Assembly: GCF_032164335.1 (NCBI RefSeq)
Contig: NZ_CP134152.1
Location: 1,798,001-1,862,000, forward strand
Length of the DNA: 64,000 nt
DNA from: Winslowiella toletana
Lineage (GTDB): Bacteria > Pseudomonadota > Gammaproteobacteria > Enterobacterales > Enterobacteriaceae
Direction of reading: 5' to 3'
Under the pieces are notes generated by a model that saw only the letters and a list, made by a program, of their open reading frames with translations, ran no database searches and was not told the DNA's origin. Below are positions 28,959 to 39,050 of the stretch, in pieces. The first letter of the stretch is position 1. Each line of letters begins with the position of its first letter. The position numbers and the translations under genes were made by a program.

Positions 28959-30286
28959 TTTTTTTGCGCGGCAATCTCTGCATCGGTTAATGCCGCCGCG
29001 CGCCGGTGGCTGAGAAGGGCATTCAGGATTATGGCGCCAAACGTGGCGGTGCCGATGCCGCCCAGCGTAAAACCGGCGATATTCAGCGCAAAATCTCCGG
29101 CACCCAGTACCAGCGTCACGGCGACCATAATCAGGTTGCGGTTCTGACTGAGATCGACATTGTTCTGCACCCAGATACGCGCGCCGGCTACCGCAATCAG
29201 TCCAAATACCACAATCGAAGCACCGCCAATCACCGCCGCTGGGATGGTGTGGATCAGCGCACCAAATTTTGGCGAGAAGCCCAACAGCATGGCAATGATC
29301 GCCGCCGCGACAAACACCAGCGTTGAGTAAACTTTGGTGACTGCCATCACGCCAATATTTTCTGCGTAGGTAGTTACGCCGCTGCCGCCAACCGAACCGG
29401 ACAGCATGGTGGCCAGGCCATCACCGACAAAGGCGCGTCCCATATAAGGATCGAGATTGCGCCCGGTCATCCCGGCCACCGCTTTGAGATGACCGAGGTT
29501 TTCAGCTACCAGAATCACCGCCACTGGCGCAATCATCACCATTGCCTGCATGCTGAAGCTGGGCGCGGTAGTTTGCGGCAGGCCAAACCACGGCGCATTC
29601 GCCAGCAGGCTCAAGTCCACCGGCTTGCCGAAGCCCATGACATTGGTTAACAGTGCATAGATCGCCCATGCCAGAATCAGGCCCACCAGAATCAGTAAGC
29701 GCTGCACCATGCCACGGGTGAATACTGCCACCACGCCAATGCACAGCACCGTCATCACTGCCATCCAGCTGTCGAACATCGAAGCCGAGACGCCACGCAC
29801 CGCAATCGGTGCCAGATTAAGGCCAATCGCCATCACCACCGCACCGGTCACCACTGGCGGCATCAGGCGTTCAATCCAGCGGGTTCCCGCTTTTATCACA
29901 ACCAGCCCAATCAGCGTATACAGCAAACCACAGGCGATGATGCCGCCGAGCGCGGTGCTCAACGCCGGATTCAGCCCCTGACCGCTGTAGCCGGTGACTG
30001 CAATCACCACACCAACGAAAGCGGCACTTGAGCCAAGATAGCTGGGCACCCGGCCACCGGTAATCAGGAAGAACAGTAGCGTGCCAACGCCGGACATCAA
30101 AATGGACAGGTTAGGGTCCAGCCCCATCAGCAGCGGCATCAGCACCGTTGCACCGAACATCGCCACCGCATGTTGCAGGCCCATCACGATAGTCTGCCCG
30201 GCGGGCAAGGTTTCATCCGGAGCCACCAGCTCATTATTTGCGCTCGCCGTTTTTTTACGCCATTGAGGAAACCAGGAACTTCGCAT
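28955..30286 (-). CDS. rutG: Pyrimidine permease RutG
   Basis: A 443-residue nucleobase:cation symporter (NCS2/uracil permease family) with about 12-14 membrane segments. It contains the family region VAENLGHLKAVAGMTGRNLDPYMG (shown here as its two halves VAENLGHLKAV and GMTGRNLDPYMG). It imports uracil or related pyrimidines for the Rut pathway. It is the last gene of rutABCDEFG. Confidence 0.95.
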   Translation of the reverse strand: MRSSWFPQWRKKTASANNELVAPDETLPAGQTIVMGLQHAVAMFGATVLMPLLMGLDPNLSILMSGVGTLLFFLITGGRVPSYLGSSAAFVGVVIAVTGYSGQGLNPALSTALGGIIACGLLYTLIGLVVIKAGTRWIERLMPPVVTGAVVMAIGLNLAPIAVRGVSASMFDSWMAVMTVLCIGVVAVFTRGMVQRLLILVGLILAWAIYALLTNVMGFGKPVDLSLLANAPWFGLPQTTAPSFSMQAMVMIAPVAVILVAENLGHLKAVAGMTGRNLDPYMGRAFVGDGLATMLSGSVGGSGVTTYAENIGVMAVTKVYSTLVFVAAAIIAMLLGFSPKFGALIHTIPAAVIGGASIVVFGLIAVAGARIWVQNNVDLSQNRNLIMVAVTLVLGAGDFALNIAGFTLGGIGTATFGAIILNALLSHRRAAALTDAEIAAQKN

Positions 30287-30333
30287 TGTATTCTCCTAAG
30301 AAGAACTACCGCAGTGACCATCGGATGACGGCA

Positions 30334-30858
30334 TTAACTGGCTTCCTGCCGCATCAGGTGATGATAGCCACGATCGAAATAGATCAGACCGTGGGTATGG
30401 TCGTTGCACACCAGCGCCTGCGCTTCGCAGAACAGAATGTCATGAGTTCCGACGCTGACCACTTGCGTAACTTTGCAGTCAAAAGAGGCGACGGCACCGG
30501 CCAGAATGGGCGAGCCGGTCACCAGCGTTGACCATTCCGCCGCGATAAAGCGCTGTTCCATCGGCGTTTTGCCACCGAACAGGCTGGAAAGCGTCTCATG
30601 ACCCGCCGCCAGCGTGTTAACGCACAGCGTCTGGTTTTGCATAAACACCGGATAAACCGAAGCGGAACGGTTAAGGCAAACCAGCAGCGTCGGTGGAGTA
30701 TCGGTCACGCTGCACACCGCGGACGCGGTAAATCCGGCGCGACCACCTGGGCCGTCGGTGGTAATGATGTTAACCGCCGCACCAAGGCGCGACATGGCAT
30801 GACGAAACTCCTGTTTTTCCACGCTGGCGGCCGCCAGCGGCAGGGTATGTAGCGACAT
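30334..30858 (-). CDS. rutF: Flavin reductase RutF
   Basis: A 174-residue flavin reductase-like (FMN-binding split-barrel) protein that regenerates reduced FMN for the monooxygenase RutA. Motifs include [21 protein letters not shown] and [20 protein letters not shown], seen as overlapping segments. The start is taken as MSLHTLPLA at 30858 with an AAGGAGC ribosome site; the longer frame back to 30939 overlaps rutE. Confidence 0.93.
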   Translation of the reverse strand: MSLHTLPLAAASVEKQEFRHAMSRLGAAVNIITTDGPGGRAGFTASAVCSVTDTPPTLLVCLNRSASVYPVFMQNQTLCVNTLAAGHETLSSLFGGKTPMEQRFIAAEWSTLVTGSPILAGAVASFDCKVTQVVSVGTHDILFCEAQALVCNDHTHGLIYFDRGYHHLMRQEAS

Positions 30859-30868
30859 AATTAGCTCC

Positions 30869-31459
30869 TTATCCGAGCAGGCAGGCATCATTGAATTCCA
30901 GGCGCGGCAGGCGAGCATAAACTTTGCTGCTATCGCCATAGCCGATATTAATCAGCATGTTACTTTTCCAGCCGCTCTCTGCGAAGAAGGCGCTGTCCAC
31001 TTTGGCGCGATCAAAACCTGACATCGGCCCGGTATCCAGCCCCAGTGCGCGGCAGGCGGCGATCAGATAAGCAGCCTGCAGCGAGCTGTTACGAAAGGCG
31101 GTTTCTTCTGCCAGTTCCGCACTGGAGGTAAACCACGAGCGCGCATCGCCATGCGGGAACAGCGTTGGCAGCGCATCGTAAAACTGCGGGTCCCAGGCGA
31201 CGATAGCGGTCACCGGCGCGCTGAGGGTTTTCTCCAGATTGCCGCTGGAGAGCGAAGGCTTCAGCTTCTCTTTACCTTCCGCGCTGCGCACAAAAAAGAA
31301 GCGCGCCGGGCTACAGTTGGCCGAAGTTGGCCCCATCCGTAACAGCTGATAGATCTGCTGTAATTGCGCATCGGTCACCGGCTGGTCCTGCCAGCCATTG
31401 TGAGTGCGCGCGGCGGTAAACAGGGTGGCGAGTGCTTCGCTATTTAAAGGTTCTGCCAT
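30869..31459 (-). CDS. rutE: RutE, malonic semialdehyde reductase (nitroreductase family)
   Basis: A 196-residue nitroreductase-family flavoprotein that reduces malonic semialdehyde to 3-hydroxypropionate at the end of the Rut pathway. Conserved [17 protein letters not shown] and [15 protein letters not shown] are present. Its start overlaps the rutD end by 16 bases, indicating translational coupling. Confidence 0.94.
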   Translation of the reverse strand: MAEPLNSEALATLFTAARTHNGWQDQPVTDAQLQQIYQLLRMGPTSANCSPARFFFVRSAEGKEKLKPSLSSGNLEKTLSAPVTAIVAWDPQFYDALPTLFPHGDARSWFTSSAELAEETAFRNSSLQAAYLIAACRALGLDTGPMSGFDRAKVDSAFFAESGWKSNMLINIGYGDSSKVYARLPRLEFNDACLLG

Positions 31460-32271
31460 GATGGCTCCATTACCGGTGATTTCACATTGGCCGGACGGGT
31501 GTGGTTTAACCAGTCCAGCAGTAAAGTGTTAAAGGCGCTGCTGTCAGTGACGCTCATTGCGTGTCCGCCCCAGCGCATTTTCTTCAGCGTGGCGGCCGGC
31601 AGGGCCTGATACAGCGTTTCTGAGCAGGTCCAGGGCACCAGCAGATCGTCCTGGCTGCAAACCAGCAGCACCGGCTGGGTTATTTCACCGGCACGCTGAC
31701 TAAAATCGGTGCTCATCAGCGCGTGCAGCCGCCGCAGCAAGTTCTCAGTGCCCTGGAAATGCGCGACCTGCAATGAATCTTCCGCTTCAATCCGCGCCTG
31801 ATTTTCTGACAGCCAGTCCGCGGGATAAAGAAACAGCGGCTGCGCGCGGACAAACGCCTCGACGCCGACATTCAGCAGCAGATCCTGGCGTACCTGAAAA
31901 CAACGCCGGGTGTGGGCATCCAGACTCAGCCAGCCATTCACCACGACGAGCCGTGACACCCGTTCAGGGTAATCCAGCGCCAGTTGCAGACCGATCATGC
32001 CGCCCAGCGCATGACCAATCACATCAAACTGCCGGATGTGGTGCTGTGCCAGCGCATCAGCCAGCTCGGTCGCCATCTGTTGCATGCTGTAGCCTTCTGG
32101 CAGTGAATCTGCGCTGCGACCGGTGCCACGCTGATCGTAAACCACGACGCGATAGTGCTCGCGCAGCGCACTCAGCTGTGGCAGCCAGAAACTGCCGAGG
32201 CCGCCAAGACCTGCCGACAGCACTAAAACAGGAGCCTGCGGATGTTGCAGACCTGATAGCTCGAGATGCAT
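31444..32271 (-). CDS. rutD: RutD, aminoacrylate hydrolase-type alpha/beta hydrolase
   Basis: A 275-residue alpha/beta hydrolase. The nucleophile position is in [19 protein letters not shown] (GHALG elbow, where RutD proteins have Ala in place of Ser), with YDQRGTGRS near residue 47 and a C-terminal GGHAMSVTD His. It is thought to speed 3-aminoacrylate breakdown to malonic semialdehyde. The C-terminal end overlaps rutE. Confidence 0.93.
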   Translation of the reverse strand: MHLELSGLQHPQAPVLVLSAGLGGLGSFWLPQLSALREHYRVVVYDQRGTGRSADSLPEGYSMQQMATELADALAQHHIRQFDVIGHALGGMIGLQLALDYPERVSRLVVVNGWLSLDAHTRRCFQVRQDLLLNVGVEAFVRAQPLFLYPADWLSENQARIEAEDSLQVAHFQGTENLLRRLHALMSTDFSQRAGEITQPVLLVCSQDDLLVPWTCSETLYQALPAATLKKMRWGGHAMSVTDSSAFNTLLLDWLNHTRPANVKSPVMEPSWQNL

Positions 32272-32283
32272 AAACGGGCTCCG

Positions 32284-32670
32284 TTATTGAGTAAGATGCG
32301 CAACGCTGGCGATTTCAATCAGGGCATCCGGTTTTACCAGCCCGCACTGAATGCAGAAGCGAGCCGGTTTATCGCCGGGGAAGTATTCGGCATACACCTG
32401 ATTTACCGCCGCGTAATTACTCCAGTCGGTGATAAAAATCGAATTGAAGGTCACGTCATCCAGCGAACCGCCGGCGGTCTCAATCACGCTTTTGATCAGC
32501 TCCAGCACGTGCCGGGTTTGCGCCGCCGCATCGCCAACGTGCACAACATTATTCTGTTTATCAAACGGCAGCGTGCCGGAGACATAAACAATACCGTCAG
32601 CCTGGGTGCCGGGTGAGAACGGTGCCAGTGGAGTCCCGCTGCCCGGCGGGGTAATAACTGTTTTTGGCAT
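32284..32670 (-). CDS. rutC: RutC, 3-aminoacrylate deaminase (RidA family)
   Basis: A 128-residue YjgF/RidA-family protein with the family segments [11 protein letters not shown] and [23 protein letters not shown] (cited as [16 protein letters not shown] and PGDKPAR). It deaminates aminoacrylate (or its peracid) in pyrimidine catabolism. It lies between rutB and rutD with short gaps. Confidence 0.94.
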   Translation of the reverse strand: MPKTVITPPGSGTPLAPFSPGTQADGIVYVSGTLPFDKQNNVVHVGDAAAQTRHVLELIKSVIETAGGSLDDVTFNSIFITDWSNYAAVNQVYAEYFPGDKPARFCIQCGLVKPDALIEIASVAHLTQ

Positions 32671-32691
32671 GGCAACTGCTCCTTTTCGCGA

Positions 32692-33438
32692 TTAAGCCGA
32701 ACGCATCAACGGCGTAGCGGCGGATTGCAGCGTGTTACAGAAGCTTTCTACATCGGAAACCCAGCCGAAAAAGGTTTCGATATTGAAAATTGCTGCCTGC
32801 TGGGCGAAGGCCGGTCCGGCCTGATAGGTAGCGTCTTCCAGCACCACGCCGAAATATTCGAGAAAGAAACCGTCGCGCAGCGTTGATTCCACACAGACGT
32901 TAGTGGCGATACCGGTAAACACCAGGTGGCGGATGCCGCGGCTGCGCAACATGCTGTCGAGTGGCGTATTGAAAAAGCCGCTGTAACGCGGTTTCGGCAG
33001 CACGATATCGCCCGGCTGCGGTTGCAGTTGATCGACCAAATCGTAGTCCCAGCCGCCTTTGGCCAGCAGTTTTCCCTGCAGCTCAGGGCGCTGGCGCATG
33101 GTTTTCAGCGCGTTGGATTTGTGAAAATTAGGAGACCCCGCGCCTCCGGCTTCGACATAGTTATCGTCCCAGCCATTCTGGAACCAGATAATCTGAATGC
33201 CCGCTGCGCGTGCGGCGGTAACCGCAAGGTGAATATTTTCAATCACCGGTTGGGTAGCTGAAACATCAAAACCAGCCAGGTCAAGGTAGCCTCCCTCAGT
33301 GGCGTAGGCATTCTGCATATCCACCACGATAAGTGCCGTCTGCTGCGGGGGAAAAGCGATAGCTTCCGGCCGCGCAGGCAGCGTCAGAGTATGTTCAGTG
33401 GCGGCGGTGGAGCAGACAACAGTGTTCCGAGGGTTCAT
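32692..33438 (-). CDS. rutB: RutB, ureidoacrylate amidohydrolase
   Basis: A 248-residue cysteine hydrolase of the isochorismatase-like family that releases carbamate from (peroxy)ureidoacrylate. The catalytic triad is visible as Asp in [10 protein letters not shown], Lys in [10 protein letters not shown] and Cys in [12 protein letters not shown]. The start codon shares one base with the rutA stop. Confidence 0.95.
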   Translation of the reverse strand: MNPRNTVVCSTAATEHTLTLPARPEAIAFPPQQTALIVVDMQNAYATEGGYLDLAGFDVSATQPVIENIHLAVTAARAAGIQIIWFQNGWDDNYVEAGGAGSPNFHKSNALKTMRQRPELQGKLLAKGGWDYDLVDQLQPQPGDIVLPKPRYSGFFNTPLDSMLRSRGIRHLVFTGIATNVCVESTLRDGFFLEYFGVVLEDATYQAGPAFAQQAAIFNIETFFGWVSDVESFCNTLQSAATPLMRSA

Positions 33439-34529
33439 CAGGCCACCTCTCTTGCAGCGTCAATCAGGTCGAGACGGCTTTGCATCAGCGGCTGAATGCG
33501 CTCGCCAAAAGCGTCGATACCCTGCAGGAAATCATCAAAAGTCAGCAGCACGCCCTGGGTGCCGTCAACAGTGGCGACCTCATCCAGCATCTTCGCCACA
33601 TTACTGTAAGAGCCAACCAGCGTGCCCATATTGATATTGACCGCAGAGGTGGGATCGGCCATCTGGCGCACATTGGTATCGCTGCCTGATCGCTTATCCT
33701 GCTGGCTTTGAGTGGTCAGCCAGGCAAGCGCCTCTTCGTCTGCGCCGGCTTTGTAATGTTCCCATTTGGCGCGCGCCGCTTCGTCGGTCTCATCGGCGAT
33801 AATCATAAACAGCACATAGGAGCCGACGTCACGGCCGCTGGTTTCCGCTGCCGCTTTCATACGTGATGCGGTTGGCGCAAAAGCGGTGGGGGTGTTAACG
33901 CCTTTACCGAAACAGAAGTTGTAATCGGCGTATTTCGCCGAGAATTCCATACCGGCGTCACTTTGCCCGGCACAAATAACTTTAATCGGTTGCTGTGGCT
34001 GCGGGCTGAGGCGACAATCATTCATCGTGAAAAAATCACCTTTTAAATCGGATTTGCCAGTGCCCCACAGATCGCGCAGTACCTGCACATATTCAGTCAG
34101 GTAGTCATAACGGCGTGAAAAATAGTCATCGCCAGGCCAGATTCCCATCTGCTCGTACTCCGGCTTTTGCCAGCCGGTCACCAGATTGACGCCAAAGCGG
34201 CCGTTGGAAATCGAATCGATCGTCGACGCCATGCGTGCGACAATGGCGGGCGGTAAGGTCAGCGTCGCGGCGGTGGCGTAGATTTGAATGCGTGAGGTGA
34301 CGGCGGCAAGACCGGCCATCAGGGTAAAAGATTCAAGGTTGTGATCCCAGAATTCGGTTTTACCGCCAAAGCCGCGAAGTTTGATCATCGAGAGCGCAAA
34401 ATCGAAATGATAGTGTTCGGCTTTTTGTACAATGGCTTTGTTCAGCTCAAAGGTTGGCATGTACTGCGGAGCATGGGTCGAGATCAGCCAGCCGTTGTTA
34501 CCGATAGGAATAAAGACACCAATTTTCAT
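33438..34529 (-). CDS. rutA: RutA, pyrimidine monooxygenase
   Basis: A 363-residue FMN-dependent luciferase-like monooxygenase that opens the uracil ring between N3 and C4, the first step of the Rut pathway. It begins [18 protein letters not shown]; the barrel motif [19 protein letters not shown] is clear. It is the first gene of the operon, behind a sigma-54-type promoter and an AGAGGGTTT ribosome site. Confidence 0.96.
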   Translation of the reverse strand: MKIGVFIPIGNNGWLISTHAPQYMPTFELNKAIVQKAEHYHFDFALSMIKLRGFGGKTEFWDHNLESFTLMAGLAAVTSRIQIYATAATLTLPPAIVARMASTIDSISNGRFGVNLVTGWQKPEYEQMGIWPGDDYFSRRYDYLTEYVQVLRDLWGTGKSDLKGDFFTMNDCRLSPQPQQPIKVICAGQSDAGMEFSAKYADYNFCFGKGVNTPTAFAPTASRMKAAAETSGRDVGSYVLFMIIADETDEAARAKWEHYKAGADEEALAWLTTQSQQDKRSGSDTNVRQMADPTSAVNINMGTLVGSYSNVAKMLDEVATVDGTQGVLLTFDDFLQGIDAFGERIQPLMQSRLDLIDAAREVA

Positions 34530-34617
34530 GTGAAACCCTCTGCTTAACGATGGATGTGGTTCACGCGCTGCGGTGCATCCTGCAGTTTTCCTCGAGGCGG
34601 CGCTCGTAAAGTAATCT

Positions 34618-34633
34618 GCAAAGCCTGTGCCAG
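34618..34633 (-). promoter_or_regulatory. Sigma-54 (RpoN) promoter of the rut operon
   Basis: Minus strand TGGCACAGGCTTTGCA matches the -24/-12 consensus TGGCACG-N4-TTGCW with a single change. It lies about 90 bases upstream of rutA. The operon is a known NtrC target in E. coli, so a nitrogen-controlled promoter fits. Confidence 0.8.
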
Positions 34634-34705
34634 AAAATAAAAGATGTTTACAAACATATGGTTATATAAAATAGCTAAGCGCAATGTTGAGCGGATGGTC
34701 TGAAA

Positions 34706-34721
34706 CAGACCATTTGGTAAA
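34706..34721. promoter_or_regulatory. RutR operator candidate
   Basis: CAGACCATTTGGTAAA matches 11 of 14 specified positions of the RutR box TTGACCA-NN-TGGTCAA. It overlaps a second perfect dyad, ATGGTCTG-AAA-CAGACCAT (34695-34713). It lies between divergent rutA and rutR, so it could serve repression of rut and self-control of rutR. Confidence 0.65.
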
Positions 34722-34728
34722 AAATGGC

Positions 34729-34766
34729 TGCACAAAAAGCAGGCAGAGATGTGCTATCAAGGTGCA
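34729..34766. promoter_or_regulatory. Pair of NtrC-like enhancer sites
   Basis: Two 17-base sites each have one good and one weak NtrC half: TGCACA-N5-CAGGCA at 34729-34745, and, on the minus strand, TGCACC-N5-AGCACA at 34750-34766. Their centres are 21 bases apart (two helical turns) and about 110-130 bases upstream of the sigma-54 promoter, the usual NtrC enhancer geometry. Individual matches are weak. Confidence 0.45.
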
Positions 34767-34833
34767 TCACCCAAACGAGGTAGGCGCGGGTGCCTGACTG
34801 AGCCGTGCCGAAATGACTGGAGAAGGAATAGCC

Positions 34834-35469
34834 GTGAAGTCTGTAGAAAAAGCCCCGACGCGCCGCGCGCGCGCGGTTGCCGCGAAACGTGAGGCGATTC
34901 TTGCCGCCGCACTGGAGTTCTTTTCACAATTCGGTATTCATGGCACCAGTCTGGATAAGGTGGCGGAGCGGGCTGATGTGTCAAAAACCAATCTGCTTTA
35001 CTACTTCCCGTCAAAGGAAGAGCTGTATATCGCGGTGCTGAAGCATATTCTCGATGTCTGGTTGGCTCCGCTGCGTGCATTGCGCGATGATTTACAGCCG
35101 CTGGAGGCGATCGGTGAATATATCCGCATGAAGCTTGAAGTCTCCCGCGATCATCCGCAGGCGTCACGACTGTTCTGCCTTGAGATGTTGCAGGGCGCGC
35201 CGCTGCTGAAAGGCGAACTGGACGGCATGCTGAAAGCGCTGGTGGAAGAGAAATCGGCGGTAATTGAAGGCTGGATCGAGCAGGGGCGTTTAGCGCCGGT
35301 CGAGCCGCATCATCTGATCTTTATGCTGTGGGCCACCACTCAGCATTACGCCGATTTTGCGACTCAGGTGCAGGCAATTACCGGACAAACACTCAGCGAT
35401 GAAAGTTTCTTTCAGCAGACGGTGGAGAATGTACAGCGCATGGTAATTGAAGGTATTCGCGTGCGCTGA
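34834..35469 (+). CDS. rutR: Pyrimidine-responsive TetR-family regulator RutR
   Basis: A TetR-family repressor of about 211 residues that binds uracil/thymine and controls the rut genes and carAB in E. coli. The HTH is in GIHGTSLDKVAERADVSKTN, followed by LLYYFPSKEELYIAVL; the ligand domain ends VQRMVIEGIRVR, nearly as in E. coli. GTG at 34834 is preferred because GGAGAAGGA precedes it by six bases; an upstream in-frame ATG at 34813 (MTGEGIAVKS) is the alternative and would add seven residues. Confidence 0.94.
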   Translation: MKSVEKAPTRRARAVAAKREAILAAALEFFSQFGIHGTSLDKVAERADVSKTNLLYYFPSKEELYIAVLKHILDVWLAPLRALRDDLQPLEAIGEYIRMKLEVSRDHPQASRLFCLEMLQGAPLLKGELDGMLKALVEEKSAVIEGWIEQGRLAPVEPHHLIFMLWATTQHYADFATQVQAITGQTLSDESFFQQTVENVQRMVIEGIRVR

Positions 35470-35559
35470 CCGCTTTATTTGATCGCTCTGTAAAATCTTT
35501 ACACTGATTAAGGCAGCATAAGCCAGGCTTAAAAGAGTTTAATAATCAGGGAAAAGAGT

Positions 35560-36543
35560 ATGGATTCGGTCTCACAATTGGTTCTGGGTGCTGCGGTAAG
35601 CGTGGCGGTAATGGGGCGTAAGGCGCCTTTGTGGCAGGCTGCGCTGGTCGGCGCGGTTTGTGGCACGCTGCCGGATATGGATGTGTTCGTCGATCACGGC
35701 GATGCTATACGTAATATGACGTTACACCGTACGGAAAGCCATGCGCTGATCTGGCTGACGCTGGCATCACCGCTGCTGGCGTGGCTGATTGCCGGTATTG
35801 TGCGGCAAAAACAGCTGTGGGTGCGCTGGTGGGTGGCGGTCTGGCTGGCATTGATTACGCATCCGCTGCTCGATCTGATGACGGTATACGGTACCCAGCT
35901 TGGACTACCGCTGACCGACTTCCCTTACGCAATCAGCAGTATCTACATTATTGACCCGCTGTATACCTTACCGCTACTGATTTGCCTGGTGGTGGCGCTC
36001 TGCCTGCGTGGTAAGCGTGGCCTGTGGTGGAACAGTCTGGGGCTGACGCTTAGTACGCTCTATCTTGGCTGGAGTATGGTGGCACAAAGCTATGCTACTC
36101 ATCAGGTTAAAGCCGAAATTGCGCGTCAGCAAATTCCGGCGCAGCAGCTACTGGTGACGCCAACCGCTTTTAATACGCTGGTGTGGCGCGTGCTGGTGAT
36201 GACGCCGCAGGGCTATGCCGAGAGCTATTATTCCTTGCTGTCACAACAGCGCCCGCTGAAATTCAGCCATCACGACAGTGGTGCGGCGCTATATCAGCGT
36301 TATAAAGGTGACTGGTACGTCGATCGCGTAGCCTGGTTCAGTCACGGCTTCTTTGCCATGCGCGAGCAGCAGGGCAAGCTGATGATCACTGATTTGCGCA
36401 TGGGAGAAGAACCGGATTACACCTTTACTTTTAACCTTGGCAATCAAGGAGAAGGGCAACAAGCGGATTTTCGACCGACGCGCGAGCCATTACCACGGCC
36501 ATCGGTGTCCGGTTCGTTTCGTGAGTTGTGGGAAAGGTTATAG
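35560..36543 (+). CDS. YdjM/YbcI-type membrane metal-dependent hydrolase family protein
   Basis: A 327-residue protein whose N-terminal half has four to five membrane segments and the DUF457 metal-site pattern: GTLPDMDVFVDHGD, then TLHRTESHALIW and THPLLDLMTVYG, in which conserved His/Asp residues could bind metal. The C-terminal ~150 residues are soluble and Tyr/Trp-rich. Members are called inner-membrane metal-dependent hydrolases; no substrate is proven. It stands alone between rutR and cycA. Confidence 0.8.
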   Translation: MDSVSQLVLGAAVSVAVMGRKAPLWQAALVGAVCGTLPDMDVFVDHGDAIRNMTLHRTESHALIWLTLASPLLAWLIAGIVRQKQLWVRWWVAVWLALITHPLLDLMTVYGTQLGLPLTDFPYAISSIYIIDPLYTLPLLICLVVALCLRGKRGLWWNSLGLTLSTLYLGWSMVAQSYATHQVKAEIARQQIPAQQLLVTPTAFNTLVWRVLVMTPQGYAESYYSLLSQQRPLKFSHHDSGAALYQRYKGDWYVDRVAWFSHGFFAMREQQGKLMITDLRMGEEPDYTFTFNLGNQGEGQQADFRPTREPLPRPSVSGSFRELWERL

Positions 36544-36584
36544 CGGGACGGCTACAGGCACTGGCGACGGTGATGACTGGAGTT

Positions 36585-36616
36585 GTGCAGAGGAGCCGTT
36601 TTCGGCTCCTCTGCAC
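36585..36616. repeat. Perfect 14-bp inverted repeat between convergent genes
   Basis: GTGCAGAGGAGCCG (36585-36598) pairs perfectly with CGGCTCCTCTGCAC (36603-36616) around TTTT. No T-run follows on either strand, but the position between convergent genes suggests it ends transcription or protects 3' ends. Confidence 0.7.
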
Positions 36617-36624
36617 GATGAAAA

Positions 36625-38019
36625 TTAAGCCTGCTTTCTTTTACGCATAAACCAGCCAATCGCCAGAATCAGGAACCAGACTGGCGTCACCATCAGTGCC
36701 TGACGGGTATCTTCCTGCAGCGTCAGCAGTACAATCACAAACGCGAAGAACGCCATACATGCCCAGCACATAAATTTGCCCAGCGGCATTTTATACACCG
36801 ACTCGGCGTGCAGCTGTGGACGCTTCTTACGGTACGCCAGATACGAGCAGAGAATTATGGTCCAGACGAACATAAACAGAATTGCCGAAACGGTGGTGAC
36901 CATAGTAAACACCGTCATCACGTTGGGAATCAGGTAGATCAACGCCACGCCGCCCAGCAGGCACAGGCACGAGAAGAACAGGCCGTTGGTGGGCACCGCG
37001 CGACGTGAAAGACGACCAAAGGCACGGTGCGCCACACCCTGCTCAGCCAGACCGTACAGCATACGGCTGGTGGAGAAAATACCACTGTTTGCTGAGGACG
37101 CGGCTGAGGTCAGTACCACAAAGTTAACGATGCTGGCCGCCGCGGGCAGGCCAATCAGCACAAACATTTCGACAAACGGGCTGCGATCCGCCACTACCTG
37201 GTTCCACGGCGTTACCGCCATAATCACCATTAGCGCCAGCACATAGAAGAAGATAATACGAATTGGAATCGCATTAATCGCGCGTGGCAGCACGGTTTTC
37301 GGATTATGCGTTTCTGCCGCAGCGGTACCCACCAGTTCGATACCGACAAAGGCGAACACCGCAATCTGGAAGCCGGCAAAGAAGCCGCTCAAGCCTTTCG
37401 GGAACATACCGCCGTGATCCCAGATATTGGATAACGCCGCATGGCTGCCGTTGGCAGAAGGGTAGTGAATGGCAACCAGCACAATGCCGGTGACAATCAG
37501 CGCGATGATGGCGACAATCTTAATAATCGCGAACCAGAACTCCATCTCACCGAACATTTTAACCGTGGCAATATTCAACGCGAGGAACACGGCCACGCAA
37601 AGCAGTGCGCTCATCCAGACCGAGAAGCCGGGGAACCACAGCTGGAAATAGGAACTGATGGCCACCACATCGGCAATACCGGTGACAACCCAGCAGAACC
37701 AGTAGGTCCAGCCGGTAAAATAGCCCGCCCACGGACCGAGCAGGTCGGCGGCGAAATCGCTGAAAGACTTATATTCCAGATTGGAGAGCAGCAGCTCACC
37801 CATTGCGCGCATCACGAAAAACAGCATAAAACCGATGATCATATACACGAAGATGATTGACGGTCCGGCCAGGCTGATGGTTTTACCTGAGCCCATAAAT
37901 AAGCCGGTACCGATGGCACCACCGATGGCGATAAGTTGGATATGACGATTGTGGAGGTTACGCTGGAGCTTGTCCGGCGTATCAGTAGCCGGCGCGGCCT
38001 GTTTAGATTGATCAACCAT
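36625..38019 (-). CDS. cycA: D-serine/D-alanine/glycine:H+ symporter CycA
   Basis: A 464-residue amino-acid permease of the APC family with 12 predicted membrane helices. It is very close to E. coli CycA over long stretches, e.g. IQLIAIGGAIGTGLFMGSGK at the first helix, NLEYKSFSDFAADLLGPWAG (SDFAADLL versus SDFASDLL) and VLTSAASSANSGIFSTSRML. It imports glycine, D-alanine, D-serine and D-cycloserine. In E. coli cycA is elsewhere on the chromosome. It is a single-gene unit here. Confidence 0.92.
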   Translation of the reverse strand: MVDQSKQAAPATDTPDKLQRNLHNRHIQLIAIGGAIGTGLFMGSGKTISLAGPSIIFVYMIIGFMLFFVMRAMGELLLSNLEYKSFSDFAADLLGPWAGYFTGWTYWFCWVVTGIADVVAISSYFQLWFPGFSVWMSALLCVAVFLALNIATVKMFGEMEFWFAIIKIVAIIALIVTGIVLVAIHYPSANGSHAALSNIWDHGGMFPKGLSGFFAGFQIAVFAFVGIELVGTAAAETHNPKTVLPRAINAIPIRIIFFYVLALMVIMAVTPWNQVVADRSPFVEMFVLIGLPAAASIVNFVVLTSAASSANSGIFSTSRMLYGLAEQGVAHRAFGRLSRRAVPTNGLFFSCLCLLGGVALIYLIPNVMTVFTMVTTVSAILFMFVWTIILCSYLAYRKKRPQLHAESVYKMPLGKFMCWACMAFFAFVIVLLTLQEDTRQALMVTPVWFLILAIGWFMRKRKQA

Positions 38020-38351
38020 AACGGTTCTGTTCCTGTCAGTGATGTTGTGTCAGCTCTGTTGGCTGTTATTTAATCTGAGGTGTCCCCAGGTAAGTTGGCA
38101 TAAGATAGTGTAATTAAGGCGTTAGCGGGTAATTGTTTTTTAACATACGTGAGGGATATCCTGGTAATCACTGCCACAAGGGGATTCCGAGGTTAATCGC
38201 ATCGCAGAAATGCGCTTTTAACCGACAGCGGGCAGGTAAAGTTCAGTATAAACAGCCCACCGACCTCCCGGGCCAGTCCGACAGAGTCTATTGTTAGCTA
38301 TATGCTTAACACGAAACTGACCACCGTTGTCGCGTAAGGAAAGAGTCATCC
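38020..38351. other. Divergent intergenic region cycA/extensin-like gene
   Basis: 332 bases without a gene. It holds promoters for the two divergent genes; the GTAAGGAAAGAG before 38352 is the ribosome site of the next gene. No recognisable operator. Confidence 0.5.
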
Positions 38352-39050
38352 GTGAAATTTCTGTTAACGATCATCGTTATTATTCTGGCGGGATGGCTGG
38401 CAATGCCATGGATAAAACAGCATCTGCCTGCGGAATATAATCCCTTCACGCCACTGTCGGTCACCGATCCTGCCAGTTTTATCACGCGCTACAAACTTCG
38501 TCAGCTGGACTCGGACCCACAAGCTTGCCTGGCGGTGATGGAGCGCGCACGCGAAGCCGGATTGGTCGCCTGGAGTCGACCTGGTAAAATGGCGGGGAAT
38601 TGTCCGCTGGATAATCCGTTGCGCCTGCAAAGTTTTGGCGCTGTCTCGCTGAGCAGTAGCTTTCTGGCCAGCTGTCCGATGGCGGTAAGTAGCGTGATGT
38701 TTGTGCACCGCGTCAGTAGCGGCAATGGAGTACCGGGTATGGCCTCGCCGCTGGCGCGAATTGATCATCTGGGGAGCTATGCCTGTCGTAATATTTATCA
38801 TCGAGCCCAGGGGCGTTTGAGTGAGCATGCCACCGCCGATGCCTGGGATATCGCCGGATTCCAGCTGAAAAACGGCGAGAAAATAAGCGTATTACGTCAC
38901 TGGCAGCAGCCGGAAGAGAAAGCGGCCTGGTTGCATCAGGCTTTCCAGCAAAGCTGCGACTATTTTGGCAATTCGCTGGGGCCGGATTACAACGCGGCTC
39001 ACGCTAACCATTTTCATCTTGGAATGCGCGGGTTTGGCCTGTGCAGATAG
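38352..39050 (+). CDS. Extensin-like C-terminal domain protein
   Basis: A 232-residue protein with one N-terminal membrane anchor (FLLTIIVIILAGWLAMPWI) and a periplasmic extensin-like domain. The family hallmark HATADAWDIAGFQLKNG and a closing HANHFHLGMRGFGLC give the conserved His/Asp residues of a metal-dependent, DD-peptidase-like fold; Cys residues at about 54, 79, 98, 150, 203 and 231 may form disulphides. Role is unknown, probably at the cell wall. The start is GTG. Confidence 0.82.
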   Translation: MKFLLTIIVIILAGWLAMPWIKQHLPAEYNPFTPLSVTDPASFITRYKLRQLDSDPQACLAVMERAREAGLVAWSRPGKMAGNCPLDNPLRLQSFGAVSLSSSFLASCPMAVSSVMFVHRVSSGNGVPGMASPLARIDHLGSYACRNIYHRAQGRLSEHATADAWDIAGFQLKNGEKISVLRHWQQPEEKAAWLHQAFQQSCDYFGNSLGPDYNAAHANHFHLGMRGFGLCR

